58,989 bases of DNA. Origin: Deltaproteobacteria bacterium. Its GTDB lineage: Bacteria; Desulfobacterota; Desulfobaccia; Desulfobaccales; 0-14-0-80-60-11. A program made the translations under genes and the position numbers. Below the pieces are notes generated by a model. The model worked only from the letters and a program-made list of their open reading frames with translations. It was not told where the DNA came from and searched no databases. The stretch lies in the NCBI GenBank assembly GCA_016875015.1, contig VGSJ01000009.1, positions 1-58,989 of the forward strand, read 5' to 3'. Of the stretch, positions 8,375 to 19,776 are shown in pieces. Each line of letters opens with the position of its first letter. Positions within the stretch are counted from its first letter, which is position 1.

Positions 8375-9349
8375 TCAGGTCTCGGCAATCGCGTCCCAGG
8401 CCAGGCGGGCGGCCCCCACCAGGCCGGCGTCGTCGTCCAGTTGAGCCGGACAGACGCTTACCGCGTCCGGGGGAAACAGGGTGAGACGCCGGTGCAGCTC
8501 CTCCTGCAGGGGGGACTGAAACACCTTCCAGGCCCGGGCAAAGCGGCCCCCGATAACCACCCGGGAAAGCCCCAGGAGGTGCACCACCGCGGCAATGGCC
8601 TGTCCCAGGCTGCGCCCTACCCGGTCAAAGGCTCGCCGGGCCAAAGGATCCGCGTGCAATGCCGCCGCCACCAGGGTCTCGCCCTGAATGGCCTCGGGAT
8701 CGGCGGCGTAGAGTTCCCCCAGCCACGAAGAAGCCTGCTGGGCCAGTTGTTCTTTGACCCAGGCCACCGTCCAGAAGGCCGAGGCCATGGTCTCCAGGCA
8801 GCCCCGGTTGCCGCAGTGGCACTTGCGGCCCTTCGGGTCCACGGTTATGTGGCCGATTTCCCCGCTCGTGCCCTCGGCCCCGGACCACAACCGGCCGTTA
8901 AGGATCAGCCCGCCACCCACCCCGGTACCCAGGGTGATCCCCAGCATATGGTCATGGCCGACCCCGGCCCCCAGCCAGTGCTCCCCCAGGGCGAAAAGGT
9001 TGGCATCGTTTTCCAGGAACAGGGGCCAGTTGACCAGGAGGCCCAGGCGGTCAACCAGGCGGCAGTCATTCAACGCCGGCACGTTGGGGGAAAAGGCCAC
9101 CCGGCCTTCCCGGGGCAAAACCCGGCCCGGCACCCCGAGGCCTGCGGCCTTGATCTCCCAACCGCTCTCCCGGGCGGTTTCGCCGGCCGCGGTGAGGTCA
9201 GCCGCCAGGGCCGCCACCAGGGCCGCCTGATCGGGCATGGAGGCCGTGGGCCGTTCCCACCGGGAAAGAATCTTTCCCTGGGGGCTCACCAGAGCCAGGC
9301 GGACATTGGTGCCTCCCAGGTCGATGCCCACCACCGCCGGGTTTTTCAT
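8375..9349 (-). CDS. ROK-family sugar kinase (glucokinase-like)
   Basis: 324 residues. The N-terminal GIDLGGTNVRLALV is the ATP phosphate-binding loop, LGTGVGGGLI is the second ATPase motif, and GHITVDPKGRKCHCGNRGCLE matches the ROK zinc motif (His plus CxCGxxGCxE). Length and motifs fit glucokinase or N-acetylglucosamine kinase; transcriptional ROK members have an extra N-terminal HTH, absent here. It phosphorylates a cytosolic hexose. Its start overlaps the end of the preceding YrdC-type gene by four bases, so the two are co-translated. Confidence 0.9.
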   Translation of the reverse strand: MKNPAVVGIDLGGTNVRLALVSPQGKILSRWERPTASMPDQAALVAALAADLTAAGETARESGWEIKAAGLGVPGRVLPREGRVAFSPNVPALNDCRLVDRLGLLVNWPLFLENDANLFALGEHWLGAGVGHDHMLGITLGTGVGGGLILNGRLWSGAEGTSGEIGHITVDPKGRKCHCGNRGCLETMASAFWTVAWVKEQLAQQASSWLGELYAADPEAIQGETLVAAALHADPLARRAFDRVGRSLGQAIAAVVHLLGLSRVVIGGRFARAWKVFQSPLQEELHRRLTLFPPDAVSVCPAQLDDDAGLVGAARLAWDAIAET

Positions 9350-10020
9350 CTGGCGCCCCCTTTGGCCGGAATCCGCCCTGGCTCAGGTATAATCTCCGCC
9401 AGCGCGGCCGGTGGAATCGCCCCGATCCGGACCAGGCGCAATGATGCGCCGGTTACGTCCACAATGGTGGACGGCAATCCGCCCGGACAGGGACCCGCGT
9501 CCAGGATCAGGTCCACGCCCTCGCCGAATTCCTCGGCAACTTCCGCCGCGCGAATCAAGGGCGGGCGCCCGGAACGATTGGCGCTGGTGCCGGTGATGGG
9601 AAATCCCAGGGCGCTGATCAGGCGGCAGGTAAGCGGTTGGCGGGGTTGTCGCACCGCGATGGTCCCGGTGCCCGCGGTGAGCCGCCGGGGCAAATGGGGC
9701 AGGCCCGGAAAAATGATGGTCAGGGGGCCAGGCCAGAATTTTTCCATAAGCTGCCGGGCCTGGCCGGGGATCTCCCGAGCCACCTGATTGAGCATCTCCC
9801 GGCCGTCCACCAGCACCAGCACCGGTTTTTCCGGGGCCCGGCCTTTGAGGGTAAAGAGCCGGTCTAAGGCCTCCTCCTGAAAAGGGTTGACCGCCAGCCC
9901 GAAAAAAGTTTCCGTGGGCACCGCGATGACGCCGTTTAGCGTAAGGACCGTCCGCGCCTCGTTCCAGAAGGCCCCGGCATCCTCCTCCCGCCATTTCCAG
10001 ATGCGTCCCATAAGCCGCAT
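9346..10020 (-). CDS. YrdC/Sua5-family threonylcarbamoyl-AMP synthase
   Basis: 224 residues from the ATG at 10020, which has GGGGG just upstream; a TTG nine codons earlier is the alternative. The fold signature is clear: GVIAVPTETFFGLAVNPF, KGRAPEKPVLVLV, the WPGPLTIIF strand, and ITGTSANRSGRPP. The enzyme makes threonylcarbamoyl-AMP from threonine, bicarbonate and ATP, the first step of t6A modification at position 37 of ANN-decoding tRNAs. It lacks the C-terminal Sua5 domain, so it is of the short TsaC/YrdC type. It overlaps the ROK kinase gene by four bases. Confidence 0.88.
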   Translation of the reverse strand: MRLMGRIWKWREEDAGAFWNEARTVLTLNGVIAVPTETFFGLAVNPFQEEALDRLFTLKGRAPEKPVLVLVDGREMLNQVAREIPGQARQLMEKFWPGPLTIIFPGLPHLPRRLTAGTGTIAVRQPRQPLTCRLISALGFPITGTSANRSGRPPLIRAAEVAEEFGEGVDLILDAGPCPGGLPSTIVDVTGASLRLVRIGAIPPAALAEIIPEPGRIPAKGGAR

Positions 10021-10345
10021 GATACCCCCAGGATTTGCGGCTGGCAAGGATTGAGTTCCGGTTGCGCAATTTTGATGGTTTAGAAAAAGTCAAAAATTCC
10101 CTCCCCCCTTGAGGGGAGAAGGAATTAAACGCAAAAAAAACCTGAGATAATAACTTGTTGGTAAAGATTAGCTGGTATGGTCGAGGGGGATTGGGGGGGC
10201 AGGCTCCCTTAAGGGCCGCAAAGGGGCCGGTTCTCCCCGCCGGGCTTCCGAGTCTCCTCAACCACGGCCCGGTTTGCCGGAAAATGCCCCAGGTGCACCC
10301 TTCAACGCCCGGCCCCCAGGGAGATGGTGACGCCCTGATATGGGC
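10021..10345. other. Spacer without a gene
   Basis: An imperfect stem (AATTCCCTCCCC against GGGGAGAAGGAATT, about 10095-10128) is followed by an A-rich run. No open frame here has a recognisable product. It probably includes the promoter of the YrdC-ROK operon. Confidence 0.4.
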
Positions 10346-10582
10346 TCATTCCCCGCTGAGATAGTCGCCGAGACGTTTCCGGCTGTGCTCATCCTCGTGG
10401 CAGTAGACGCAGAGATTTTCCCAGTTGGAGCCGTCCGCGGGGTTATTCCTGGGATTGCCGTCCTTGTGGTGCACCGTTAAAAGCTGTCGGTTGCGATAAG
10501 TGAATTCCCGCCTGCACTTGGCGCAAATCAGCCCATGGATTCTCAGTGAGCGTTCCCGGTAGTTACTGACAGGGGTTACCAA
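10346..10582 (-). CDS. Small HNH endonuclease (YajD type)
   Basis: 78 residues, TTG start. CAKC (about 20-23) and CVYC (about 58-61) provide the zinc-binding cysteines; HHKDGNPRNN carries the HH and N of the beta-beta-alpha metal site and is followed by NWENLCVYCHEDEH. Length and motif order match stand-alone YajD-like HNH proteins. The substrate is unknown. It lies upstream of, and in the same orientation as, the YrdC gene but 300 bases away, so it is probably separate. Confidence 0.82.
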   Translation of the reverse strand: MVTPVSNYRERSLRIHGLICAKCRREFTYRNRQLLTVHHKDGNPRNNPADGSNWENLCVYCHEDEHSRKRLGDYLSGE

Positions 10583-10782
10583 CCTGCGCCATCCTCACAA
10601 ATCCGGCGGCGGGCGTTAGTCCACCGCAGTGTTGGGGGGCGAATCTCTTCCCCGAACTGATGGCCCAAAGCGCACCTCACCCCGCGGGACCTTTCCCGGG
10701 TAAAGCAGAGAAATAAGGTCCTGGTTTCCACCTCAGCAAGGATCGGGGCGCGCTTTTAAGAAGCAATCGCTTTCGGGTTGAT

Positions 10783-11223
10783 TTAAGAAGACGCCTTACG
10801 CCTCCCACCCTGGGCTCCCAAGCCTCTTTCCTTGGCCAATTTGCTGCGCTGTTCCGAATACTCTTTGCACACCAGCGGAAATTTCTTCGGATCCAGGCCA
10901 AATCTCTGGAAATATTCCTTCGGCATCAAGTTGTGAGCCTTACGCAGATGAGTTTTTAAGGTTTTCATCTTTTTGCCGCATTCCAGGCAGACCACGTATT
11001 TTGCCTTGACGATATCCTTCAAGGGCACCGGCGGTTTTTTTACCATTCCCGGCTCGCCGCTCTTTTCCGTGGATAGATCCTCCAGAGCTGCCCCGCTCTC
11101 CAAAGAAGACAAAACATTGTATATCTCTTTAATTTCGTCTACCAATTCATCGGGGCTGAGTTCGCTCATGGAGGCGTGGGACATTACAATTTGTGCGGTT
11201 AACTTTAACACTTCGCTGGCCAT
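10783..11223 (-). CDS. Ros/MucR-family zinc-finger transcriptional regulator
   Basis: 146 residues. The N-terminal helix (LKLTAQIVMSHASMSELSPD) is the family's oligomerisation segment. The zinc finger is CLECGKKMKTLKTHLRKAHNL (C-x2-C-x9-H-x4-H), followed by the conserved PKEYFQRFGLDPKKFPLVCKEYSEQRSKLAKERGLG. MucR/Ros proteins bind AT-rich DNA and act as global or H-NS-like regulators. GGGAGG stands seven bases before the ATG. A strong promoter lies in the AT-rich leader, which may itself be a target for autoregulation. Confidence 0.92.
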   Translation of the reverse strand: MASEVLKLTAQIVMSHASMSELSPDELVDEIKEIYNVLSSLESGAALEDLSTEKSGEPGMVKKPPVPLKDIVKAKYVVCLECGKKMKTLKTHLRKAHNLMPKEYFQRFGLDPKKFPLVCKEYSEQRSKLAKERGLGAQGGRRKASS

Positions 11224-11276
11224 GTGGATCCTCCCTGTCTCTTTTATTTATGGGATTTCGTTGCAGTAGATGGGTT

Positions 11277-11305
11277 AATATTTAATAATCATCTTGCTTT
11301 GTCAA
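11277..11305 (-). promoter_or_regulatory. Promoter of the mucR-like gene
   Basis: On the minus strand, a perfect TTGACA (11305-11300) is followed after 17 bases by AATATT (11282-11277), giving a leader of about 45 bases to the start at 11223. The surrounding 80 bases are very AT-rich, as expected for a site that a Ros/MucR protein could bind. Confidence 0.65.
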
Positions 11306-11508
11306 GAAATATTATCTTAAAAAGTTAATTCTTGTTTCTTTATCACGGTGGGCCAAACCATAATTGCTTCGGCCTAGAAAAATAATCCCTGGGCCCGGGT
11401 TGTTGCCGGAGTTAGCTCCAGCAAGTCAAAATCAGTCTTGGAACGAGGCGCTTTTGGGATTATGCCAGGTAATCGAAGCTGAGGGTGCGGCCAGGACCGG
11501 AAAAAAAT

Positions 11509-13641
11509 CTATTGGCCTTTGAGTTCGTAACGCTTGATGAATTGGCGGAGGGCATCTTTCTGCGGTTTGCTTAGCCATTCGCTCTCCGAAAGGGTACGGG
11601 TCCGCTCCAGAATGATTCCCGGATCCAGAAAGGGCGTCAGGCCTTTTTGGTTCAGGCGGTATCGGGGACTGCCGTCCCCCTGGATCATAGAGTGACTAAA
11701 GTCCTTTTCCATAAATTTTTCCAGCAGAAGAGCTAAGTTGTGGTCGTCGCGCCCCATTTGGCCAACCCAGGTTATGGGTTCAGCGTCCCCTGCCAGGGTT
11801 TTCCAAAGCGCTAAGATTTCCGGCAGGCTGGGGCACTTGAGGAGGGACTCGTCAGTGGCCGCGTTCCGTATTTTTGAGAGCACCAAACCTTCCAGGCTGA
11901 CCAGATCGCTATGACGGATCAGGGTTTCCGGCTTCTGGCGCTCCTCGCCGGCCTGCTTGTTGCTGAGTTTGCCCAACTCCATGACGATCTTGGCGCTGAT
12001 AAAAACTGCCCTCCCCTGGGTGATGGCTTGCCGCAGGGCGTCAAAGCGGCGGTCCCACGGCAGGCGCCGCAGCAGTTGCAAGATTATCCGGGCTACGCGC
12101 TGGTCGTTGCCGATGGGAAGCTTACCCGAGCTCTCGTCTTCGGACCGGATAAACTGATCGCCCACATCAAACAGACTGAGGAAAATCGACGGGATGGACT
12201 CCTCGGCAATCTCCTTGCCGGTATAATCCGTCACCCGGTCCAGAAAAGCATGGAGACGGGTGAAGCCGTCGGGGCGAGTCTGGCCTGCCAGTTCCAGCAG
12301 ACGGGCCGAAAATTCCTGGGGGTTGTCGGCCAGGGATAAAATAACCATGATTTCGGCATTGGAGATGTCTCCCTGGGGCAGCGCCAGATGGAAAAATATT
12401 GGAAAGATATCCGGACTGCAGATGCGGAGTTGCTTGCGCCAGGTGGCCTCATTGGGGGGGTCGTACCCGAGGTCCCCCCACATTTCTCCCAACTTGGGAA
12501 AGAGTTGCGACAGCAGTCCCCGGACCGCTTCCCGATTTTCCTCCGCGATCTGGCTGACCCAGGATTCCTGAAAGGTCCGCAGTTGGTCGATCTTATTGGA
12601 CACCCATTCCCGGCCGGTGAATTTTTCCGGATAAGTCCGGATCATGTTATAAGCCTCGGGACAGAAGATGCGCAGGGTCTCGATCCCGATAAAATCCACG
12701 GGGTTCACTTCACCCTGGACGGCCGGGTAGGTGACGCTCAGCGTATTGGTCAGCAAATTGATCTTCCGGGGGGTGCTGATGAAATGTTCAATCCCCCTCA
12801 TAAAGACATTGCCCCAATAGGTTTGGTCGAAAAGTCCTTCTGGTGTGCCCGCCATGATGTTTTCCAGCCTGGCAAAGAGTAAACGGGACAATGAAGACCG
12901 GTCGGGCAAGGGCAGTTCAAAGGGGAACTGGACAATTTTTTCCAGGTAGCTTTCCCCGGAGATACCCTGGGATTCTCGCAAGGCTTCGATCACCACTTTT
13001 TTGTCGAAGGTGAGGAGATAAACGACGTTGGGGAAATCGGCCACGGATTTGATCACCCCGAAGAGCTGCCGGATCTCTTCCGGATTCAGGCGGTCGATGT
13101 CGTCCACGGTGACGAAAATCCGCCGGGGTTGCTTTCGGAGCTCCTCGGCAATTTCCATTTTCAGTTTGATGACGTTTTTAACGGAAGATTTCAGGGGGGT
13201 AAACTCCACCGCAATTTTGCCGATGGCAATGTAAGGAATGTGGATGCTCGCGGGCAACTCCGACACCATATCGGCAAACTCGGCGATTTTTCCCTGCAAA
13301 AGGGTCAGGTCAACATCGCTGGTGGCCAGTGAGGCTTGTAGTTGGTCAAAGAAATGCTTGGCCAGTTTTTCGTGCCCGGAAAACCACCAGGGGTTGAAGG
13401 GCACGATGATGGGTTGCTCATCCACGGGGGCTTCTTTAAAGTAATGGAACAAAAAATTCAACAGCGTGGTCTTGCCCGAGCCCCAGGGGCCATATATGGC
13501 CACCACAAATCCCTCGGCCGGCACCATTCTGGTTAAGGAGAAGGCCAGATGCCTGGCGAAGAGGGCATAACCCAGCTGGTCCTCTTGCGGCTCTATCAGA
13601 GGTTTATCGGCCGAGAGCGTGCAATAATGCTTTTTGGACAA
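11509..13641 (-). CDS. KAP-family P-loop NTPase
   Basis: 710 residues from a TTG start; the next in-frame Met (39) would cut into the fold. Walker A is GPWGSGKTT (51-59) and Walker B is RIFVTVDDIDRL (174-185), followed by the typical NPEEIRQLFGVIK. PFNPWWFSG (81-89) is another KAP hallmark. The remaining ~400 residues are helical and unassigned; the membrane helices that many KAP proteins insert between Walker A and B are not evident. Family members include PifA, the F-plasmid phage-exclusion protein, so a defence role is possible but not shown. It stands alone, upstream of the mucR-like gene in the same direction, 285 bases apart. Confidence 0.85.
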   Translation of the reverse strand: MSKKHYCTLSADKPLIEPQEDQLGYALFARHLAFSLTRMVPAEGFVVAIYGPWGSGKTTLLNFLFHYFKEAPVDEQPIIVPFNPWWFSGHEKLAKHFFDQLQASLATSDVDLTLLQGKIAEFADMVSELPASIHIPYIAIGKIAVEFTPLKSSVKNVIKLKMEIAEELRKQPRRIFVTVDDIDRLNPEEIRQLFGVIKSVADFPNVVYLLTFDKKVVIEALRESQGISGESYLEKIVQFPFELPLPDRSSLSRLLFARLENIMAGTPEGLFDQTYWGNVFMRGIEHFISTPRKINLLTNTLSVTYPAVQGEVNPVDFIGIETLRIFCPEAYNMIRTYPEKFTGREWVSNKIDQLRTFQESWVSQIAEENREAVRGLLSQLFPKLGEMWGDLGYDPPNEATWRKQLRICSPDIFPIFFHLALPQGDISNAEIMVILSLADNPQEFSARLLELAGQTRPDGFTRLHAFLDRVTDYTGKEIAEESIPSIFLSLFDVGDQFIRSEDESSGKLPIGNDQRVARIILQLLRRLPWDRRFDALRQAITQGRAVFISAKIVMELGKLSNKQAGEERQKPETLIRHSDLVSLEGLVLSKIRNAATDESLLKCPSLPEILALWKTLAGDAEPITWVGQMGRDDHNLALLLEKFMEKDFSHSMIQGDGSPRYRLNQKGLTPFLDPGIILERTRTLSESEWLSKPQKDALRQFIKRYELKGQ

Positions 13642-13871
13642 TATTCAATCTCGCAATTGAGCCCGGCCCGCCCTCCCTGCCGGGGGCAGATCTTGACCTT
13701 CCCTATCGTGGAGCCGCTTCTCGGGGAGATAAAGCGGCAGCGGTTTTTGCCTGTCCCTGCTTTATGGTTCGGTTTTTCCCCCCCGAACTTAAATCAAAAA
13801 ACGCCTCTCTTCCGATAAAAGCCCATATTTTGCCTGATAGCGTCATTTTTTTATTCGATCTATCCTTCGCC

Positions 13872-14098
13872 CCCGAGCTTTCAAAAAATCCGGGAACGCA
13901 TTTATCAACGACAGGGAGAAAGTGATTAATTCCCCCTCACCCTCACCCTCACCCTTTCCCATTGGGGGAGAGGGAATAAAGAAGGAGATCCGGTAATTCT
14001 CCCTCTCCCCCCGGCGGGGGGAGAGGGCTGGGGTGAGGGGGGGCATCCTCGCCCCAGCAACCCATCGAAATCGCCAAACCTTAAGTGAACCGTATTGG
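13872..14098. repeat. Family A repeat, copy 1 (227 bp)
   Basis: Begins CCCGAGCTTTCAAAAAATCC and ends AACCTTAAGTGAACCGTATTGG. It carries a long palindrome of the CCCTCTCCCCC-CGG-GGGGGAGAGGG type. A near-identical 222-bp copy is at 18720-18941; the difference is mainly in a CCCTCACC run. Chance open frames through it give Pro/Ser-rich peptides and are not genes. The rest of 13642-14334 shows no gene. Confidence 0.85.
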
Positions 14099-14217
14099 GG
14101 TTAAATCCGGGAACGGGTGGTTTGGAGGGCAGGCCCGCGGGCCTGTAAACTATACGGTACCCTAAAGCAGAATAATTATGGCAGAAGCCGATGAAACCGG
14201 GTAAACTTGTCAATTAC

Positions 14218-14256
14218 GTACGGCTCAAGTACGTACGGCTCAAGGTACGGCTCAAG
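14218..14256. repeat. Three copies of a 12-base unit
   Basis: GTACGGCTCAAG occurs at 14218-14229, 14233-14244 and 14245-14256, the first two separated by TAC. It precedes the small gene at 14335. It could be binding-site iteration or slippage; no function is assigned. Confidence 0.7.
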
Positions 14257-14334
14257 GCCGGTTGGCCGCATCGGATCGCACTGCCCGGTGGCGTTGGATG
14301 TCTTGGATTACTTTACCGCGGCAAGGAATGATAC

Positions 14335-14598
14335 ATGTCCAGAGGAAAAGAACGCCCCGAAATGGGATTGAAGTTAGAAGTGACCGTGATCCCCTCCAAG
14401 TACCTGGATTGGACCCTGGCCGATATCGCCCGTCATTTTGGCAACGGCCCGCTGTTGTGGCCGGGCGGGGCCGGGCGCGCCCAGGGAATCAAATTTGTTC
14501 CCTATGAAATCAAGAAAAAACGGGGTCGCAAACCCAAGCCGAAATCGCCCCCGGCCCTACAGCCTGAACCGGACTATGCCGGCAAGACCTCAACCTGA
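14335..14598 (+). CDS. Small basic protein with an AT-hook-like tail
   Basis: 87 residues with AAGGA about eight bases before the ATG. The N-terminal half ([25 protein letters not shown]) is a mixed beta-helix segment; the tail [11 protein letters not shown] resembles an AT-hook, though the core is GRKP rather than GRP. I do not recognise the family. It is 31 bases upstream of uvrA in the same direction and could share its transcript. Confidence 0.5.
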   Translation: MSRGKERPEMGLKLEVTVIPSKYLDWTLADIARHFGNGPLLWPGGAGRAQGIKFVPYEIKKKRGRKPKPKSPPALQPEPDYAGKTST

Positions 14599-14629
14599 CC
14601 GTCCCGGTCCGGCTGTCTGACGATAATTA

Positions 14630-17446
<2,817 letters not shown>

Positions 17447-17547
17447 CTGCTAACATAATGAAGATAAGAAATTAAGTTAAGCCACCGGGTTACCCGTTAT
17501 CGCAACTCAGCCGCGGCCCCCGGGTATTCCTCGATTGCAGGGCAGCC

Positions 17548-18429
17548 ATGCTCCCGATGTCCAGAACGGCGATCCTATCGTTGGCCCTGGGGCTCACCTT
17601 GCTGGCGGCGGCGTGCGCTTCGGCGCCCTATACCGGACGCCGCCAGCTCCTGTTCACCTCCGAAGGCCGCGAGACCAAGATGGGCTACCAGGCCTTCGAG
17701 CAGATCAAGCGTCAATACAAGCTCGCCGGAAACCCGGACACGAACGCCCTGGTGACGCAGGTAGGCCGGCGCATCGCCGACGCGGCCCAGCGCCCCGATT
17801 ACCGCTGGGAATTTGTGGTCTTGGAAGGCAAGGAGGCCAACGCTTTCTGTCTGCCCGGGGGCAAGGTCGGCATCTTCACCGGCCTCCTGAAATACACCAA
17901 GGACGAGGCCGGAATGGCCACGGTGATCTCCCACGAAGTGGCCCACGCCCTGGCCCGCCACGCCGGGGAGCGGTTGAGCCAATCCATGCTGGCCCAGGCC
18001 GGGGGCATCGGGCTGGGGGCGGCGCTGGGCGGGGTGGGCTCCCTCGCCGGCACGGCCATCATGCAGGGCTACAGCCTGGGCGCCCAACTGGGTATTCTCC
18101 TGCCCTACAGCCGGACCCAGGAATCCGAGGCGGACCGCGTCGGCCTCATCCTCATGGCCAAGGCGGGGTACGACCCGGCCCAGGCCCTGGAGTTCTGGAA
18201 GCGCATGATGACCACGGACAAGGGAGGTAAGCTGCCCCAGTTCATGTCCTCCCACCCCAACGACGCCAGCCGCCTGCGCGAACTCCAGGAATTTCTGCCC
18301 GAGGCCCGGAAATACTCTGTCCCCGCCCAGGAGGCCCAAAGCCCGCCCCCGCCCGGAATACCCGCGGCAACGCGGCCCTCGTTAGCCCCCGCCGCCCCGG
18401 CGGCCGGGCGCTGGATTCCGGCGCCCTGA
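17548..18429 (+). CDS. M48-family metalloprotease, lipoprotein
   Basis: 293 residues; the second ATG (codon 4) may be the true start. A signal sequence ends in LAAAC, a lipobox, so the protein is probably anchored in the periplasm. HEVAH is the HExxH zinc site, and ESEADRVGL provides the third, glutamate ligand. The layout matches BepA/LoiP-like M48 proteases involved in outer-membrane protein quality control, but without C-terminal TPR repeats; instead there is a Pro/Ala-rich tail. It follows uvrA by about 100 bases, possibly independently transcribed. Confidence 0.9.
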   Translation: MLPMSRTAILSLALGLTLLAAACASAPYTGRRQLLFTSEGRETKMGYQAFEQIKRQYKLAGNPDTNALVTQVGRRIADAAQRPDYRWEFVVLEGKEANAFCLPGGKVGIFTGLLKYTKDEAGMATVISHEVAHALARHAGERLSQSMLAQAGGIGLGAALGGVGSLAGTAIMQGYSLGAQLGILLPYSRTQESEADRVGLILMAKAGYDPAQALEFWKRMMTTDKGGKLPQFMSSHPNDASRLRELQEFLPEARKYSVPAQEAQSPPPPGIPAATRPSLAPAAPAAGRWIPAP

Positions 18430-18489
18430 TAAGCCTCGCCCACGTCTGATAACAGGTCGTTTTTGCACGAGCATGGTCTATCTTTTGTC

Positions 18490-18542
18490 GGGGCCGACCT
18501 GCGTGTCGGCCCAGGCTCAGGGCGGACACATGGGTTAGCCCC
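18490..18542. repeat. 53-bp double-palindrome element, copy 2 (degraded)
   Basis: Same length and order as 7214-7266: a GGGGCCGACC...GTCGGCCC palindrome, then GGGCGGACACATGGGTTAGCCCC, whose second stem has several mismatches. This copy appears older than the one at 7214. Confidence 0.5.
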
Positions 18543-18610
18543 TGCTGACCCGTTCGGTAGAAATTAGCGTTAGATTTCACCAGGAGCGCTCATGGCGCCG
18601 GGGCGGGGAA

Positions 18611-18692
18611 GTCCCCCTTTCCTAAAGGGGGGGTTAGGAGGATTATCAAGTGGTTAATTATAATCCCCCCTGCCCCCTTTTTCAAAGGGGGA
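18611..18692. repeat. Family B repeat, copy 1
   Basis: Two stems of the type CCCCCTTT-AAAGGGGG flank a core GGATTATCAAGTGGTTA. The second copy, with the same architecture and an almost identical core, is at 36761-36846. This lies in the gene-free stretch 18430-19084, which holds only repeats. Confidence 0.7.
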
Positions 18693-18719
18693 TTTCGGGG
18701 CAATGCTGTTCACTTAGCA

Positions 18720-18941
18720 CCCGAGCTTTCAAAAAATCCGGGAACGCATTTATCAACGACAGGGAGAAAGTGATTAATTCCCCCTCACCCCAGCCCTCTC
18801 CCCCATTGGGGGAGAGGGAATAAAGAAGGATATCCGGTAATTCTACCTCTCCCCCCGGCGGGGGGAGAGGGCTGGGGTGAGGGGGGCATCCTCGCCCCAG
18901 CAACCCATCGAAATAGCCAAACCTTAAGTGAACCGTATTGG
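18720..18941. repeat. Family A repeat, copy 2 (222 bp)
   Basis: Matches 13872-14098 end to end, in the same orientation, 4.8 kb away. It begins immediately downstream of a family B repeat, so two repeat families are stacked between the M48 gene and the flavin-binding gene. Confidence 0.85.
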
Positions 18942-19084
18942 ATTTAGGGGAATTTGGTTTTTCCCGGTAAAGCCTGCGGCTACAGCCTCTATTTATAAAA
19001 GATTGGGGGTGGGGAATTGGGGGAGTTTTTCGTAAGGGAAATGGCCCGTCACGAAAAAGCCCTTTGCCTCCTCCCCCAAAAAAC

Positions 19085-19579
19085 CTAAACCCCGCCCTTC
19101 AATTCCGCGAACGCGGCCTGTTCGAAGGCTTGGGCCTTGTCCGACCGGGGCACCGAGGCCGGCCCCTGGGTCACCCGCTGGGCCGGGGAGGTGTCCTGTT
19201 TGACTTTGGTAACCTGCATCTCCCAGATGGCCATGGCGTCGCTCATGGCCATAGGCTCTTTGACGAGGCGCATGACGCCATGGACCCCCATGACCAGGTC
19301 GTTGGCCCCGATAATTTCCAGGGAGACCCGGCCGTCCCGGCGCAGGTTGGCGGAAGTGCCGCTGTTCCGGAGCAGCCCCACCAGCAGGGTTTTCTCATCT
19401 TTGGCATAGATGAGGGAAACGGGGCTGGTGTTGGGGGCGCCGCCCTCTCCCACGGTCCCGGCCACCACGATGATCTTGTTGGGGTTCTGGTTGAACAGAG
19501 CCATCAGGTCAATGATCTGCTCTTCCCCGGGCTTCCGGGCCACGTTCACCTTCAGTCCGTTGCCTACCACTCTGGCCAT
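19085..19579 (-). CDS. Pyridoxamine 5'-phosphate oxidase-like FMN-binding protein
   Basis: 164 residues with AGGAGG before the ATG. The N-terminal ~110 residues form the split-barrel pattern of the PNPOx-like superfamily: NKIIVVAGTVGEGGAPNTSPVSLIYAKDEKTLLVGLLRNSGTSANL-type strands with the FMN-contacting R/NxxxN segment, then RRDGRVSLEII. The C-terminal ~40 residues are charged and probably disordered. Many members reduce or bind F420, FMN or haem; the substrate here is unknown. It is monocistronic, convergent with the M48 gene. Confidence 0.75.
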   Translation of the reverse strand: MARVVGNGLKVNVARKPGEEQIIDLMALFNQNPNKIIVVAGTVGEGGAPNTSPVSLIYAKDEKTLLVGLLRNSGTSANLRRDGRVSLEIIGANDLVMGVHGVMRLVKEPMAMSDAMAIWEMQVTKVKQDTSPAQRVTQGPASVPRSDKAQAFEQAAFAELKGGV

Positions 19580-19776
19580 AACTTTCCTCCTGGTATGGGC
19601 AATTCACGTTGTTAGAGGATTCAAGGTATTGATCCCCTATTAATCTGGGATCACCCTTCGGCCTTACAATTTCCCCTCCCTCGCTGGGCTAGCCATCACC
19701 CACAAATCAGGAATAGGATAAAATTTGTGGGTAATGCTCAGCCCGGTGGGACGGGGAAAAAGTTTGCAATTTTCCC

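Noticed and set aside
13843-14046. Short minus-strand frames in the family A repeats, also at 18682-18903
   Set aside because: Same Pro/Ser-rich peptide from both repeat copies; it is translation of a palindromic repeat, not a gene.
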